A stretch of DNA of 64,000 nt. It comes from DASUPK01 sp963831605 (GTDB lineage Bacteria; Actinomycetota; Thermoleophilia; Solirubrobacterales; 70-9). The stretch is from positions 124,001-188,000 of the forward strand of contig CAWHQR010000003.1 in the NCBI GenBank assembly GCA_963831605.1, read 5' to 3'. Below are positions 17,083 to 25,501 of this stretch, piece by piece (position 1 is the first letter of the stretch; each line of letters opens with the position of its first letter). A program made the translations under genes and the position numbers. Under the pieces are notes generated by a model, which made no database searches, was not told the origin of the DNA, and saw nothing but the letters and a program-made list of their open reading frames with translations.

Positions 17083-19443
17083 ATGGCCCTCTCCAACGTC
17101 TCCGGATTCCCCCGCATCGGCCGCAATCGCGAGCTCAAGTTCGCGACCGAGGGCTATTGGCGGGGCGAGAAGTCCGCCGACGAGTTGGCGGGGACCGCCA
17201 GGGCGATCCGGGTCGAGAACTGGAAGCTGATGCAGGACGCCGGGATCGACCTGATCCCCTCGAACGACTTCTCGTTCTACGACCAGGTGCTCGACGCGAT
17301 CGCCCTGGTCGGCGCCGTGCCCGAGCGCTACGGCCATGACGGCGGGGACGTTGATCTCGATACCTATTTCGCCATGGCTCGCGGGCGCCAGGACGCCACC
17401 GCGATGGAGATGACGAAGTGGTTCGACACGAACTACCACTACATCGTCCCCGAGCTGGGCCCCGACACGAAGTTCTCGCTGTCGGGCACGAAGCCGTTCG
17501 ACGAGCACGCCGAGGCGATGGAGGAGGTCGGTATCGACACGATCCCGGTCCTGATCGGCCCGGTCAGTCTCCTGCTGCTCTCCAAGCCAGCAGATGGCGC
17601 TCCTGAGCGCTTCGACGCGCTCGATCTGGTCGAGCCGCTGGTCGAGGTATACGGCGAGGTGATCGAGCGGCTGGCCGAGCAGGGTGCGACCTGGGTGCAA
17701 TTCGACGAGCCCTGCTTCGTTGAGGACCGCACGGAGAAGGAGCTCGACGCGCTCCGCCTCGCCTACGAGGAGCTCTGCAAGGTGCATGAGCGCCCCCGGA
17801 TCCTCGTCAAGACCTACTTCGACCATGTCGGCGACGCCTACGGCGTCCTGCGCGACCTGCCGATCGAGGGCGTCGGCCTGGACTTCACCGGCTCGGTCCA
17901 TGGACCCGAGCTCGGCCCCGACGTCCACGAGCATGGCGGCCGCCACAACGCCGAGTTCATTGCGAACCAGGAGGGCCTCGAGGATCAGTGGCTCTTCGCC
18001 GGCATCGTCGACGGGCGGAACGTCTGGATCGATCATCTCGAGCACTCACTGGATGCCCTGGAGGGCTTGAAGACCCACGCCGCCCAGCTCGTCGTCTCGA
18101 CCAGCTGCTCCCTGCTTCACGTCCCGATCGATTTGGACGCAGAGCCGGCCGGCGTGGACGCCGACCTCGACGACGAGATGCGCTCCTGGATGGCGTTCGC
18201 CGTCCAGAAGGTCGGCGAGGTGGCGACCCTGGCGAAGGGATTGGGCGACGGGCGCGAGGCGATCGCCGAGGCGCTCGACGCGAACGACAGGGCGCTCGAC
18301 TCCAGGCGCGAGTCGCGCCGGACCAGCAACGCCGAGGTCCGCGCGCGGATCGAGTCGCTGGACGACGAGCACGACCGCCGTTCGAGCCCATTCGAGGAGC
18401 GCAGGCAGGCGCAGCGCTCCCGCATCGACATTCCCGAGCTCTTCCCGTCGACCACGATCGGCTCGTATCCCCAGACCGGCGAGATCCGCCAGACCCGTCA
18501 GAAGCTCCGCAAGGGCGAGATCGACTGGGCCGCCTACAGGGAGGCGATGGAGAAGGAGATCGAGAAGGTCATCCGCTTCCAGGAGGAGGTCGGCCTCGAC
18601 GTGCTCGTCCATGGCGAGCCGGAGCGCAACGACATGGTCCAGTACTTCGGCGAGCAGATGGAGGGCTACGTCTTCACCGAAAACGCCTGGGTGCAGTCGT
18701 ACGGCTCCCGCTACGTTCGGCCGCCGATCATCTTCGGCGACGTGCTGCGGCCGTCACAGATGACGGTCGACTGGATCGGCTACGCGCAGTCCCTGACCGA
18801 CAGGCCCGTCAAGGGCATGCTCACCGGGCCGGTGACGATGCTCGAGTGGTCCTTCGTCCGCGCCGACCAGCCGCTGGCGGACACCTGCAAGCAGCTGGCG
18901 CTGGCGATCCGCGACGAGGTGGAGGACCTCGAGAAGGCCGGCGTCCAGATCATCCAGGTCGACGAGCCCGCGATCCGGGAGGGCCTGCCCCTGCGCAAGG
19001 AGCGCTGGGACGAGTACCTCGGCTGGGCGGTCCACTGCTTCCGCCTCTCCACCGCCGTCGTCAAGGACGAGACCCAGATCCAGACCCACATGTGTTATTC
19101 GGACTTCGGCGACATCCTCGAGCAGATCCAGGCCATGGACGCCGACGTCACCCTGATCGAGGCGGCTCGTTCGCGGATGGAGCTGCTGGCGGACTGGGAG
19201 AAGACCGGCTACCGGAACGACATCGGCCCGGGCGTCTACGACATCCACTCCCCTCGAGTCCCGACCGTCGACGAGATGACCGAGCTGCTGCACGAGGCGA
19301 CGCGCGTCCTGAGGCCAGAGCAGATCTGGGTCAACCCCGACTGCGGCCTGAAGACCCGGACCTGGGACGAGGTCGATCCCAGCCTGCGGAACATGGTCCA
19401 GGCGGCGAAGCAGCTCCGCGAAGAGCTCGTACCGGCGGGATAG
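17083..19443 (+). CDS. metE: Cobalamin-independent methionine synthase
   Basis: A 786-residue MetE (5-methyltetrahydropteroyltriglutamate--homocysteine methyltransferase). It has the duplicated barrel organisation: the N-half starts with SGFPRIGRNRELKFA, and the C-half starts with LFPSTTIGSYPQTGEIR. The zinc site is intact in HMCYSDFG (His, Cys), the Glu of DVTLIEAARSRME and the Cys of NPDCGLKTR. The usual IETSRS is IEAARS here, a mild variation next to the zinc Glu. It lies head to head with metH. It ends at a hairpin (19467-19491) that probably terminates transcription. Having both enzymes lets the cell make methionine with or without B12. Confidence 0.97.
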   Translation: MALSNVSGFPRIGRNRELKFATEGYWRGEKSADELAGTARAIRVENWKLMQDAGIDLIPSNDFSFYDQVLDAIALVGAVPERYGHDGGDVDLDTYFAMARGRQDATAMEMTKWFDTNYHYIVPELGPDTKFSLSGTKPFDEHAEAMEEVGIDTIPVLIGPVSLLLLSKPADGAPERFDALDLVEPLVEVYGEVIERLAEQGATWVQFDEPCFVEDRTEKELDALRLAYEELCKVHERPRILVKTYFDHVGDAYGVLRDLPIEGVGLDFTGSVHGPELGPDVHEHGGRHNAEFIANQEGLEDQWLFAGIVDGRNVWIDHLEHSLDALEGLKTHAAQLVVSTSCSLLHVPIDLDAEPAGVDADLDDEMRSWMAFAVQKVGEVATLAKGLGDGREAIAEALDANDRALDSRRESRRTSNAEVRARIESLDDEHDRRSSPFEERRQAQRSRIDIPELFPSTTIGSYPQTGEIRQTRQKLRKGEIDWAAYREAMEKEIEKVIRFQEEVGLDVLVHGEPERNDMVQYFGEQMEGYVFTENAWVQSYGSRYVRPPIIFGDVLRPSQMTVDWIGYAQSLTDRPVKGMLTGPVTMLEWSFVRADQPLADTCKQLALAIRDEVEDLEKAGVQIIQVDEPAIREGLPLRKERWDEYLGWAVHCFRLSTAVVKDETQIQTHMCYSDFGDILEQIQAMDADVTLIEAARSRMELLADWEKTGYRNDIGPGVYDIHSPRVPTVDEMTELLHEATRVLRPEQIWVNPDCGLKTRTWDEVDPSLRNMVQAAKQLREELVPAG

Positions 19444-19466
19444 CCCCGTCCTCTGCGCCCGGATCG

Positions 19467-19499
19467 CAAGTTGCGGGCCTTTCGCAACTTGTTAACGAT
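19467..19499 (+). terminator. Hairpin terminator downstream of metE
   Basis: Perfect 9-bp arms CAAGTTGCG (19467-19475) and CGCAACTTG (19483-19491) enclose a 7-nt loop. They are followed by TTAACGATT, a modest T-rich tail. The hairpin starts 24 nt after the metE stop, and its position fits intrinsic termination. The tail is weaker than a textbook terminator. Confidence 0.6.
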
Positions 19500-19571
19500 T
19501 CTTTAGCGCCGTGTTAGCGGTTGCTCGCATACTCGCGACTCGAGACGACGCCAAGAGAAGAGGGGAACGAG

Positions 19572-19892
19572 ATGGAAGCCAATGGAGTGCATGGAGTGCA
19601 TGGAGTGCAGGTGGGCGGACGCGAGCCGAAGGCGCTGCTGATGACCGACGGGACGCGGCTGGCCCTCGAGGACGATGGCCCAGGCGGACGAGCCGACTGG
19701 ATGCTGCTCGGTGACGACGGCGCCTCGGAGCAGGAGCTGAGCGTCGCCGACGCGATTCGCGTGGCCGGCGATCAGCACGCGGACTACGTGCGGATCAGAA
19801 CGCGGTCCGAGGTCGCCTGGTTGCGCGTGGTCTCAGAGTGGTTCGAGGACGAGGCCCGTCGCCTCGACAGCGAGCTGTCCGCTGCGAGTTAG
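19572..19892 (+). CDS. Small acidic protein of unknown function with 5' tandem repeat
   Basis: A 106-residue protein not assignable to a family. ATG 19572 is preferred because an AGGGG Shine-Dalgarno sequence lies 6-10 nt upstream; an open frame begins earlier at 19521. The N-terminus contains a repeated Gly-Val-His tripeptide encoded by a perfect 9-bp tandem repeat. The middle resembles a short beta-rich segment, and the C-terminus (ADYVRIRTRSEVAWLRVV onward) ends in an acidic amphipathic helix. No signal peptide or membrane segment is visible. The gene sits alone between the metE terminator and the convergent dehydrogenase gene. Confidence 0.6.
   Translation: MEANGVHGVHGVQVGGREPKALLMTDGTRLALEDDGPGGRADWMLLGDDGASEQELSVADAIRVAGDQHADYVRIRTRSEVAWLRVVSEWFEDEARRLDSELSAAS
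19582..19608 (+). repeat. Three perfect tandem copies of ATGGAGTGC
   Basis: Three uninterrupted 9-bp units lie within the 5' end of the small gene that starts at 19572. In frame they encode repeated Gly-Val-His/Gln. A change in copy number would add or remove three residues without shifting the frame. Confidence 0.9.
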
Positions 19893-19898
19893 CGGCGG

Positions 19899-21446
19899 CT
19901 ATCGATTCTTGCCGAGGCGCCGCTTCCAGTCGCGAGCTGCGAAGAAGTCGGTGACCTTTCGCAGCTGCTGGCGGCGCTTCTCGGTGTACGGGAAATAGAG
20001 AGGTTCGCGCGCCTGGCCGAAGCGGCTGATCACGATCGACTCGGGGCGCACGAACTTCTTGATCCCGTACTCGCCGTGCCGGAAGCCGATGCCCGAGTCC
20101 TTCCAGCCACCCATCGGCACGTCGGAGGCCAGGAACCCGACCAGAACGTCGTTGACGTTGGCCGTGCCGACCTCGAGCCTGCGCGCGACGGCCTCCGCTT
20201 CGCGCTTCGAGCCGAAGACCGAGCCGGCCAGCCCGTAGCGGGTGTCGTTGGCGAGGCGAACGGCCTCGTCGGCGTCACGCACCTTCATGATCCCGACGAC
20301 GGGGCCGAAGGTCTCGTCGCGCATCACCTTCATCGAGTGGTCGACGTCGGTGAGCACGGTCGGTGGGTACCAGTCGCCGGGGCCTTCACCGCGCTGGCCG
20401 CCGGTGACGACGGTCGCGCCGGAGCTTCTCGCGTCCTCGACGTGGTCCTCGACGATCTGGGTCTGGGGCGGGAAGGTCATCGCGCCGATGTCCTTGCCGT
20501 GCTCCCGGCCGTCCATGCCCTGGTTCAGGTTGCGGACCTCCGCTGTGAAGCGCTCGACGAACTCGTCGTAGACGGGCTCCTCCACATAGAGGCGCTCCAC
20601 GGAGATGCAGACCTGGCCGGAGTTGGCGAAGGCGCCCCAGGTGGCGGCATTGGCCGCTCGCTCCACGTTCGCGCTCTTCAGGACGATCATCGGGTCCTTG
20701 CCGCCGAGCTCGGCGCTCACCGGCGTGAGCGTCTCCGCAGCCTGGGCGAGGACCTTCTTGGCGGTGCGATCGGAGCCGGTGAACTGGACGAAGTCGGCCT
20801 CGTCGACGAGGGCCGAGCCGGTCTCACCCTTGCCGTTGACGACATCGAAGACGTCGGGGCCGCCGATCTCGGTCTTCCAGGCCTCGACGATCTCGCTCAG
20901 GCCGAGCGGTGTGATCTCCGACGGCTTGATGACCACCGCGGCTCCCGCGATCAGGGCGGGGATCGCGTCGCCCAGCGAGAGGATCAGCGGGAAGTTCCAG
21001 GGGCTGATCACGCCGACGACCGGATAGGGCCGGTACTGGACCTTGAGCTTCTTGACCTTCATCAGCGGCGAGTGTGCGGCGACCTTCTCGTCGCCGATGA
21101 ACTTGTGGCCCTTCTTGCCGTAGAAGTTGATGAGGTCCGCCACGTAGACGTGCTCGCCCGCTGCCTCGCCGCGGACCTTGCCGGTCTCGCGCTGCATGGT
21201 GTCGGCGATCTCATCCTGGTGGTCGAGGATCCAGTCGCGGAGCTTGTAGAGCCACTGGGCCCGGCCCTTGATGCCGAGCGCCTCCCAGGCGGGCTGGTTG
21301 GCACGTACGCGCGCAACGGTCTGCGCGACCTCGGCGGGCCCGTCGAGCGGCACGTTGGCGATCACCGATCCGTCGGCGGGGTTGACGACCTCGAAGCTCT
21401 CGCGCGAAGCCTGTTCGGCGCTCTCGGTGACGGTGTCGATGGCCAT
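19899..21446 (-). CDS. gabD2: Succinate-semialdehyde dehydrogenase (GabD2-like aldehyde dehydrogenase)
   Basis: A 515-residue NAD(P)-dependent aldehyde dehydrogenase. The catalytic Cys is in NSGQVCISVERLYVEE and the general-base Glu in VSAELGGKDPMIV. The cofactor-binding IKPSEITPLGL and FTGSDRTAKKV segments are in order. NSGQxCxSxER is characteristic of the mycobacterial GabD2 branch, hence the name, though substrate breadth in this superfamily is large. The start is ATG 21446 with GAGGAGAG upstream. A perfect 20-bp inverted repeat lies 39-58 bp upstream. It is divergent from the P-II gene, so a nitrogen or GABA link is possible but not shown. Confidence 0.85.
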   Translation of the reverse strand: MAIDTVTESAEQASRESFEVVNPADGSVIANVPLDGPAEVAQTVARVRANQPAWEALGIKGRAQWLYKLRDWILDHQDEIADTMQRETGKVRGEAAGEHVYVADLINFYGKKGHKFIGDEKVAAHSPLMKVKKLKVQYRPYPVVGVISPWNFPLILSLGDAIPALIAGAAVVIKPSEITPLGLSEIVEAWKTEIGGPDVFDVVNGKGETGSALVDEADFVQFTGSDRTAKKVLAQAAETLTPVSAELGGKDPMIVLKSANVERAANAATWGAFANSGQVCISVERLYVEEPVYDEFVERFTAEVRNLNQGMDGREHGKDIGAMTFPPQTQIVEDHVEDARSSGATVVTGGQRGEGPGDWYPPTVLTDVDHSMKVMRDETFGPVVGIMKVRDADEAVRLANDTRYGLAGSVFGSKREAEAVARRLEVGTANVNDVLVGFLASDVPMGGWKDSGIGFRHGEYGIKKFVRPESIVISRFGQAREPLYFPYTEKRRQQLRKVTDFFAARDWKRRLGKNR

Positions 21447-21484
21447 GCTCGCTCTCCTCGTAGTAGGGACCGGACTCTAGCGTG

Positions 21485-21504
21485 GACTGGCTGCCCAGCC
21501 AGTC
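21485..21504. promoter_or_regulatory. Perfect 9+2+9 inverted repeat upstream of the semialdehyde dehydrogenase
   Basis: GACTGGCTG and CAGCCAGTC flank a CC spacer, giving a perfect dyad 39-58 bp upstream of the dehydrogenase start, within the 180-bp divergent promoter region shared with the P-II gene. The geometry fits a dimeric repressor or activator site. The protein that binds it is not identified. Confidence 0.6.
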
Positions 21505-21591
21505 GCACCCGACCGCTTGGAGCAAGGCCTGCGCGGGATTTTCGACAGAGGGCCAAAGACCCGCTGCCCATCCACGCCTACGGTGTTCCAT

Positions 21592-21601
21592 GACAGCTGT
21601 C
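21592..21601. promoter_or_regulatory. Short palindrome GACAGCTGTC upstream of the P-II gene
   Basis: A perfect 10-bp palindrome lies 26-35 nt upstream of the GTG start at 21627. It may be an operator half or chance; its position near the expected promoter is the only support. Confidence 0.3.
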
Positions 21602-21626
21602 GCCGTCCTCCCGGGGGGAGTCACCC

Positions 21627-22013
21627 GTGAAGAAGATCGAAGCGTTCATCCGCCATGAGGCGTTCGAGCCGATCCGCTCCGAGCTGCTCGACAAGGGATT
21701 TCCGTCGCTCTCCATCTCAGAGGTGAAGGGCTCCGGACGCCAGAAGGGGCTGGTCGAGGCGTACCGCGGCTCCACCGTCACGGTGTCGGTGCGGCCCAAG
21801 CTGAAGCTCGAGGTCGTCGTGGACGATGGCGAGGTTGGGAACGTCGTCGAGACCGTCATCCGGCACGCTCGCTCTGGCGAGATCGGCGACGGCAAGATCT
21901 TCGTGCTGCCCGTCGAGGATGCGATCCGCATCCGGACCGGGGAGCAGGGGGAGGTCGTCCTCCAGGCCCACACCGAGGAGGAGATCGCCGCCGGCGCGGC
22001 GCAGGACGAATGA
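21627..22013 (+). CDS. P-II family nitrogen regulatory protein lacking the modified tyrosine
   Basis: A 128-residue GlnB/GlnK-like signal protein. P-II trimers sense ATP/ADP and 2-oxoglutarate and control nitrogen targets. The opening MKKIEAFIRHEAFEPIR, EVKGSGRQKG, the B-loop SGEIGDGKIFV (about 83-93) and the C-loop RIRTGE (101-106) are all present. In the T-loop, Tyr46 is kept but Tyr51, the uridylylation/adenylylation site, is Val (YRGSTVTVSV). A 20-residue acidic tail follows. The start is GTG with GGGGAG upstream. It overlaps the PucR gene by ATGA. No amtB or glnD is adjacent. It is probably controlled by ligands only, acting on an unknown partner. Confidence 0.88.
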   Translation: MKKIEAFIRHEAFEPIRSELLDKGFPSLSISEVKGSGRQKGLVEAYRGSTVTVSVRPKLKLEVVVDDGEVGNVVETVIRHARSGEIGDGKIFVLPVEDAIRIRTGEQGEVVLQAHTEEEIAAGAAQDE

Positions 22014-23179
22014 CCATGCGGGAGCTGAGTACGCGGATGATCGAGGCCGTCCTCGACGGCGAGGGCCTGCAGGGGGTGGCCGAGCTCGCCGCGGCTGAGG
22101 CCGGAGGCCCGGTGGCGATCGTGCTGCCCCCGCGCGGCCTCGCGGCCCGAGCGCCCGGCGGCGGGGAGCTCAACGGGCTCGCCGAATACGCGAAGGCGCG
22201 CGTCGCCCAGACCAAGGCGACGACACCCGCCCCGATCGTCCTCGAACGCACCATCGAGGCCGGCGGCAGCACCGTCGGGATCGTGCTGCTGCTCGAGGCC
22301 GAATCGGCCGATGGCGACGGCCCGGTGCTGGTGGATCGCGATGAGGTGCTGAGGGCCGCTGCCCTCGCGGCGCTCGCCGAGGTCGCGGTGGCCGACGCTC
22401 GCGAGGATGCCGAGCGGAAGATGCGCGGCGGGCTGATCGAGGAGCTCCGCTCCAGGGAGATCGACACGGCCGAGACGACCAGCAAGGCGGCTCGGCTCGG
22501 TTGCGATCTCGCCCGCGGAGCGATCGCGCTGGTGGCCGAGATCGAGTCCGCCAGCCCGAGCCACGCAACGGCTCTCGTCGAGGCCGAATACGAGGGGTCC
22601 CTGGGCGAGATCTCCGAGGGCCGGCTCTTCGCGATCCTGCCCGCCCGCGGTGGCGACGACGCTCCCGAGAAGACCCTCCAGGGCGCCGGTCGGATCGCCA
22701 ACCGGCTCCGCAAGCACGGCACGGTGGCCGTCTCCTCGTTCTATCCCGACCCCGGCGAGCTTCACCGGGCGATCAAGGAAGCCGAGCTGGTCCTGGACGT
22801 GATCACCCGCGAGCCCGAGATCGCCGAGGCGCTCGAGGAGGGAATCGCCGCGAGCGGGGTCTACAGGTTGCTGTTCAGGGCGCTGATCTCCGATCCGGAC
22901 GAGGTGAGGAGCTTCTACCGGGACACCGTCGAGCCCCTCGTCCGCTACGACGACCAGTACCGCTCGGACCTGCTCGGCACCCTCGAGGAGTACCTGGCGA
23001 GCGACTGCAACATGAACGCGACGGCCCGGGCGATCTTCGCCCACCGTCACACCGTCGCCTACCGCCTGGAGCGGGTGAAGGAGCTGACCGGGCTCGACCC
23101 GCAGATCTCCGAGGACCGCGAGCGCCTCGGCCTCGGCATCAAGGCCTATCGGATCCTGGCGCCCGCGCTCCCACGCTAG
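22010..23179 (+). CDS. PucR/CdaR-type transcriptional regulator
   Basis: A 389-residue regulator. The C-terminal PucR helix-turn-helix is clear: LLGTLEEYLASDCNMNATA followed by HRHTVAYRLERVKELTGLD (about 325-365). The middle (about 165-290) resembles the degenerate GGDEF-like domain of the CdaR family. The N-terminal 130 residues look like a GAF-type sensor. PucR-family proteins often regulate purine, sugar-acid or amine catabolism. It is translationally coupled to the P-II gene (ATGA), so nitrogen-responsive control is a reasonable inference. Its stop codon shares a CTAG with the convergent dehydrogenase gene. Confidence 0.85.
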   Translation: MTMRELSTRMIEAVLDGEGLQGVAELAAAEAGGPVAIVLPPRGLAARAPGGGELNGLAEYAKARVAQTKATTPAPIVLERTIEAGGSTVGIVLLLEAESADGDGPVLVDRDEVLRAAALAALAEVAVADAREDAERKMRGGLIEELRSREIDTAETTSKAARLGCDLARGAIALVAEIESASPSHATALVEAEYEGSLGEISEGRLFAILPARGGDDAPEKTLQGAGRIANRLRKHGTVAVSSFYPDPGELHRAIKEAELVLDVITREPEIAEALEEGIAASGVYRLLFRALISDPDEVRSFYRDTVEPLVRYDDQYRSDLLGTLEEYLASDCNMNATARAIFAHRHTVAYRLERVKELTGLDPQISEDRERLGLGIKAYRILAPALPR

Positions 23180-24405
23180 TCCGGCACCGGATCCCGGTGC
23201 GGGACGAGGCGGTAGACGGAGCCCAGGGTTGCCTTTCCCTTGTGGTCGGGACCGCGAAGCGTGAGCAGGTAGATGCGCCGCGCGTTGTCCTGCCCGATCG
23301 AGGCCAGGTATCGGGTGCCCAGCCTGAAGGTGCGCTGCTTCCCGGCGCGCCTCCCGGCCCTGGGCCGGAACCCGTAGAGCTTGCCGGTGCAGTAGTCGCC
23401 GAAGACGTAGTCCCCGAAGATCTCCCTGCCGCGGATCCGCGCGAGGTGTGGATCCCGGACGAGATAGCCGCCGGCGACCAGGCACCCGGGCCTGTGGCGG
23501 TATGCGATCGCGGGGAGCACCGTGTCGTGGCGGGGGACGCCGCCAGCGAAAAGCGCGAAGGCCTCGAAGGCCGGCCAGCCGAAGTTCGCTCCACGGGAGC
23601 GGGCGATCGGCAGATAGTCGATCTCCTCGTAGTGATCCTCGCCCGTATCGGCGATCGCGATGTTGTGGGTGGTCCGGTCGAAGGAGAGGCCGCGCGGGTT
23701 GCGCAGGCCGTATGACCAGATCTCGTCGCGGCCCGGCTTGCCGACGAACGGATTGCCGGCGGGGATCCCGTATCCGGCGGGAACCGGGTCGATGCGCAGA
23801 ACCTTGCCGCGAAGCAGCTCGAGGTTCTGGGCAGCCCGCCTCGGGTCACCCGCAGGGCCACCGTCGCCGGTGGCAATGTAGAGGTGCCCGTCCGGGCCGA
23901 AGGCCATCAGGCCGCCGTGGTGCCCGGGGGTGGGCTCGGGGATCCGGAGGATCGTGCGACCCGAGTTCGGATCCGCGACCAGCGGGTCGGCACTGCGCTG
24001 GTACTGGGCCACGACCAGGCCGCCGCGCCGGTCGCTGTAGGAGACGTAGAAGAGGCCGGTCCGCTGATAGTCGGGTGAGAATGCGATGGACGCCATCCCC
24101 GGCTCCCCCCGCACGCCGTGCGCCTCGACCCGGTCCGAGATGTTCAGGAAGGGGCGCCGGAGCAGGTGGTCGTCCGAGATCACGCGGACCGCGCCCCCCG
24201 CCTGGACTACGAAGAGCCGCTGTCCCGCCTCCGGCGGCTGGGTCAGGAAGACGGGATTCTTGAGCCGCGCGATGCGCTCGATGGAGACGAACTTCGGCCC
24301 GAGCTCACGGGCAGCCTCGCGATTCGCGATGCCGACGATGCCCGCGGCGACGGCGACGAGGGCAGCGACGATGGTTTCGATCCGGCGGCGATTTACTTTC
24401 GGCAT
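23176..24405 (-). CDS. PQQ-type sugar dehydrogenase (glucose/sorbosone dehydrogenase family), membrane-anchored
   Basis: A 409-residue six-bladed beta-propeller of the soluble glucose dehydrogenase/HHIP family. An uncleaved-looking N-terminal hydrophobic helix (IETIVAALVAVAAGIVGIAN) suggests anchoring outside the membrane. Family motifs include EPGMASIAFSPDY, HHGGLMAFGPDGHLYIATGDGG, WSYGLRNPRGLSFD and ADTGEDHYEEIDYL. PQQ is the usual cofactor; the catalytic His region (HHGG) is present. The start ATG 24405 (MPKVNRRR) lies 4 nt after the stop of the preceding paralogue. It is the third gene of a tandem triplet. Confidence 0.85.
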   Translation of the reverse strand: MPKVNRRRIETIVAALVAVAAGIVGIANREAARELGPKFVSIERIARLKNPVFLTQPPEAGQRLFVVQAGGAVRVISDDHLLRRPFLNISDRVEAHGVRGEPGMASIAFSPDYQRTGLFYVSYSDRRGGLVVAQYQRSADPLVADPNSGRTILRIPEPTPGHHGGLMAFGPDGHLYIATGDGGPAGDPRRAAQNLELLRGKVLRIDPVPAGYGIPAGNPFVGKPGRDEIWSYGLRNPRGLSFDRTTHNIAIADTGEDHYEEIDYLPIARSRGANFGWPAFEAFALFAGGVPRHDTVLPAIAYRHRPGCLVAGGYLVRDPHLARIRGREIFGDYVFGDYCTGKLYGFRPRAGRRAGKQRTFRLGTRYLASIGQDNARRIYLLTLRGPDHKGKATLGSVYRLVPHRDPVPD

Positions 24406-24409
24406 GGGC

Positions 24410-25501
24410 TCAGCGCCTGCGAACGAACCGGTATACCGGTCCGTCCAGCGAGGTGGCATAGAGGGCTCCGGTCGCCCCCTCGCCGAATGAGCTGAGGTCG
24501 CGCACCCGGACACCGGTCGCCTTGTCCCGGCGGGCGCCGCTCGTATCCGGGATCAGGGAGCGGACCTTGCCGGTGCAGAAGTCCCCGTAGACGTAGCGGT
24601 GAAAGAGCGAGCGCAGCCGGGTGTCGCGGACCACGTAGCCGCCGACGATCGCGCAAGCCCCGCCGGCGTGGCTGTAGGTCTTGATCGGCCTCACCGTCTG
24701 GCTCGGCGTGGGCGGATGCGCCCCGGGGAAGGGGCTGAACCCCTCGAAGTCGTTCCAACCGAAGTTCGCGCCGTCTGCCGCCGAGAGGGACAGGTAGTCG
24801 ATTTCCTCGAACCGGTCCTGGCCCACGTCACCGATCGCGATGCGGGGGTGTCCGGGGTCGCTGATCAGGTCGAACGAGAAGCGGTACGGGTTGCGAAGCC
24901 CGATCGAGTAGATGCCGACCGCGCCGGTGGACGGATCGATTCGCAGCAGCTTGCCGAGCCGTGAGCCGGGATTCTGGGCGTTGTCCGGCTCATCGCCCGC
25001 GCCGCCGCCGTCTCCGGTCCCGGCGTAGAGAAAGCCGTCCGGCCCGAACTGCAGCTGGCCGCCGTTGTGGTTCGAGTGGGTGGGGTGCGGGACGATGACG
25101 ACCGGTTGCAATGTGGAGGGATCGGCGTGGAGCCCGTCCGGATCGGCGTGGAGCGTCGCGATCTCCAGGTCCCCCGAGCCGTTCGTGAAGTAGACGTAGA
25201 GGACTCTCGAGGTCGCGTAATTGGGCGCGAAGGCGACGGAGAGCAGGCCCCTCTCGCCCCCGGTGGAGACGCCCGAGATCGTGGTGAACGTGCGCCGCTT
25301 GCGGCCCTGGACGAGTCGAATCCGCCCGGCGCGCTCGACAACGACCACGCCGGGGATCCCGGGGGCAGAGGTCACATAGGTCGGGCTCTGGAACCGGCCG
25401 ATCCGCTTCAGCTTGACGCCGCGCTTGGCGTCGGCGGTTGCTGAGCCGAGGACGAGGGCTCCGAGGACCGCAAGCGCGAGTGCTGTGGTCAGTCGCCTCA
25501 T
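24410..25501 (-). CDS. PQQ-type sugar dehydrogenase, secreted (second tandem copy)
   Basis: A 363-residue paralogue of its neighbours. It starts with a cleavable Sec signal (MRRLTTALALAVLGALVLG, then SATADA), so it should be released outside the membrane. The propeller motifs RGLLSVAFAPNY, SNHNGGQLQFGPDGFLYAGTG, LRNPYRFSFD and GDVGQDRFEEIDYL are intact. ATG 25501 overlaps the stop of the first copy (ATGA), so translation is coupled. The substrate sugar cannot be read from sequence. Closest in motif wording to the first copy, it probably arose by local duplication. Confidence 0.85.
   Translation of the reverse strand: MRRLTTALALAVLGALVLGSATADAKRGVKLKRIGRFQSPTYVTSAPGIPGVVVVERAGRIRLVQGRKRRTFTTISGVSTGGERGLLSVAFAPNYATSRVLYVYFTNGSGDLEIATLHADPDGLHADPSTLQPVVIVPHPTHSNHNGGQLQFGPDGFLYAGTGDGGGAGDEPDNAQNPGSRLGKLLRIDPSTGAVGIYSIGLRNPYRFSFDLISDPGHPRIAIGDVGQDRFEEIDYLSLSAADGANFGWNDFEGFSPFPGAHPPTPSQTVRPIKTYSHAGGACAIVGGYVVRDTRLRSLFHRYVYGDFCTGKVRSLIPDTSGARRDKATGVRVRDLSSFGEGATGALYATSLDGPVYRFVRRR

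Noticed and set aside
19582..19608. Start of a CRISPR-like array
   Set aside because: Units are 9 bp, contiguous and coding; there are no spacers and no cas genes.
21578..23485. A 635-codon minus-strand frame opposite the P-II and PucR genes
   Set aside because: Low-complexity antisense product with no start signal; both opposite genes are certain.
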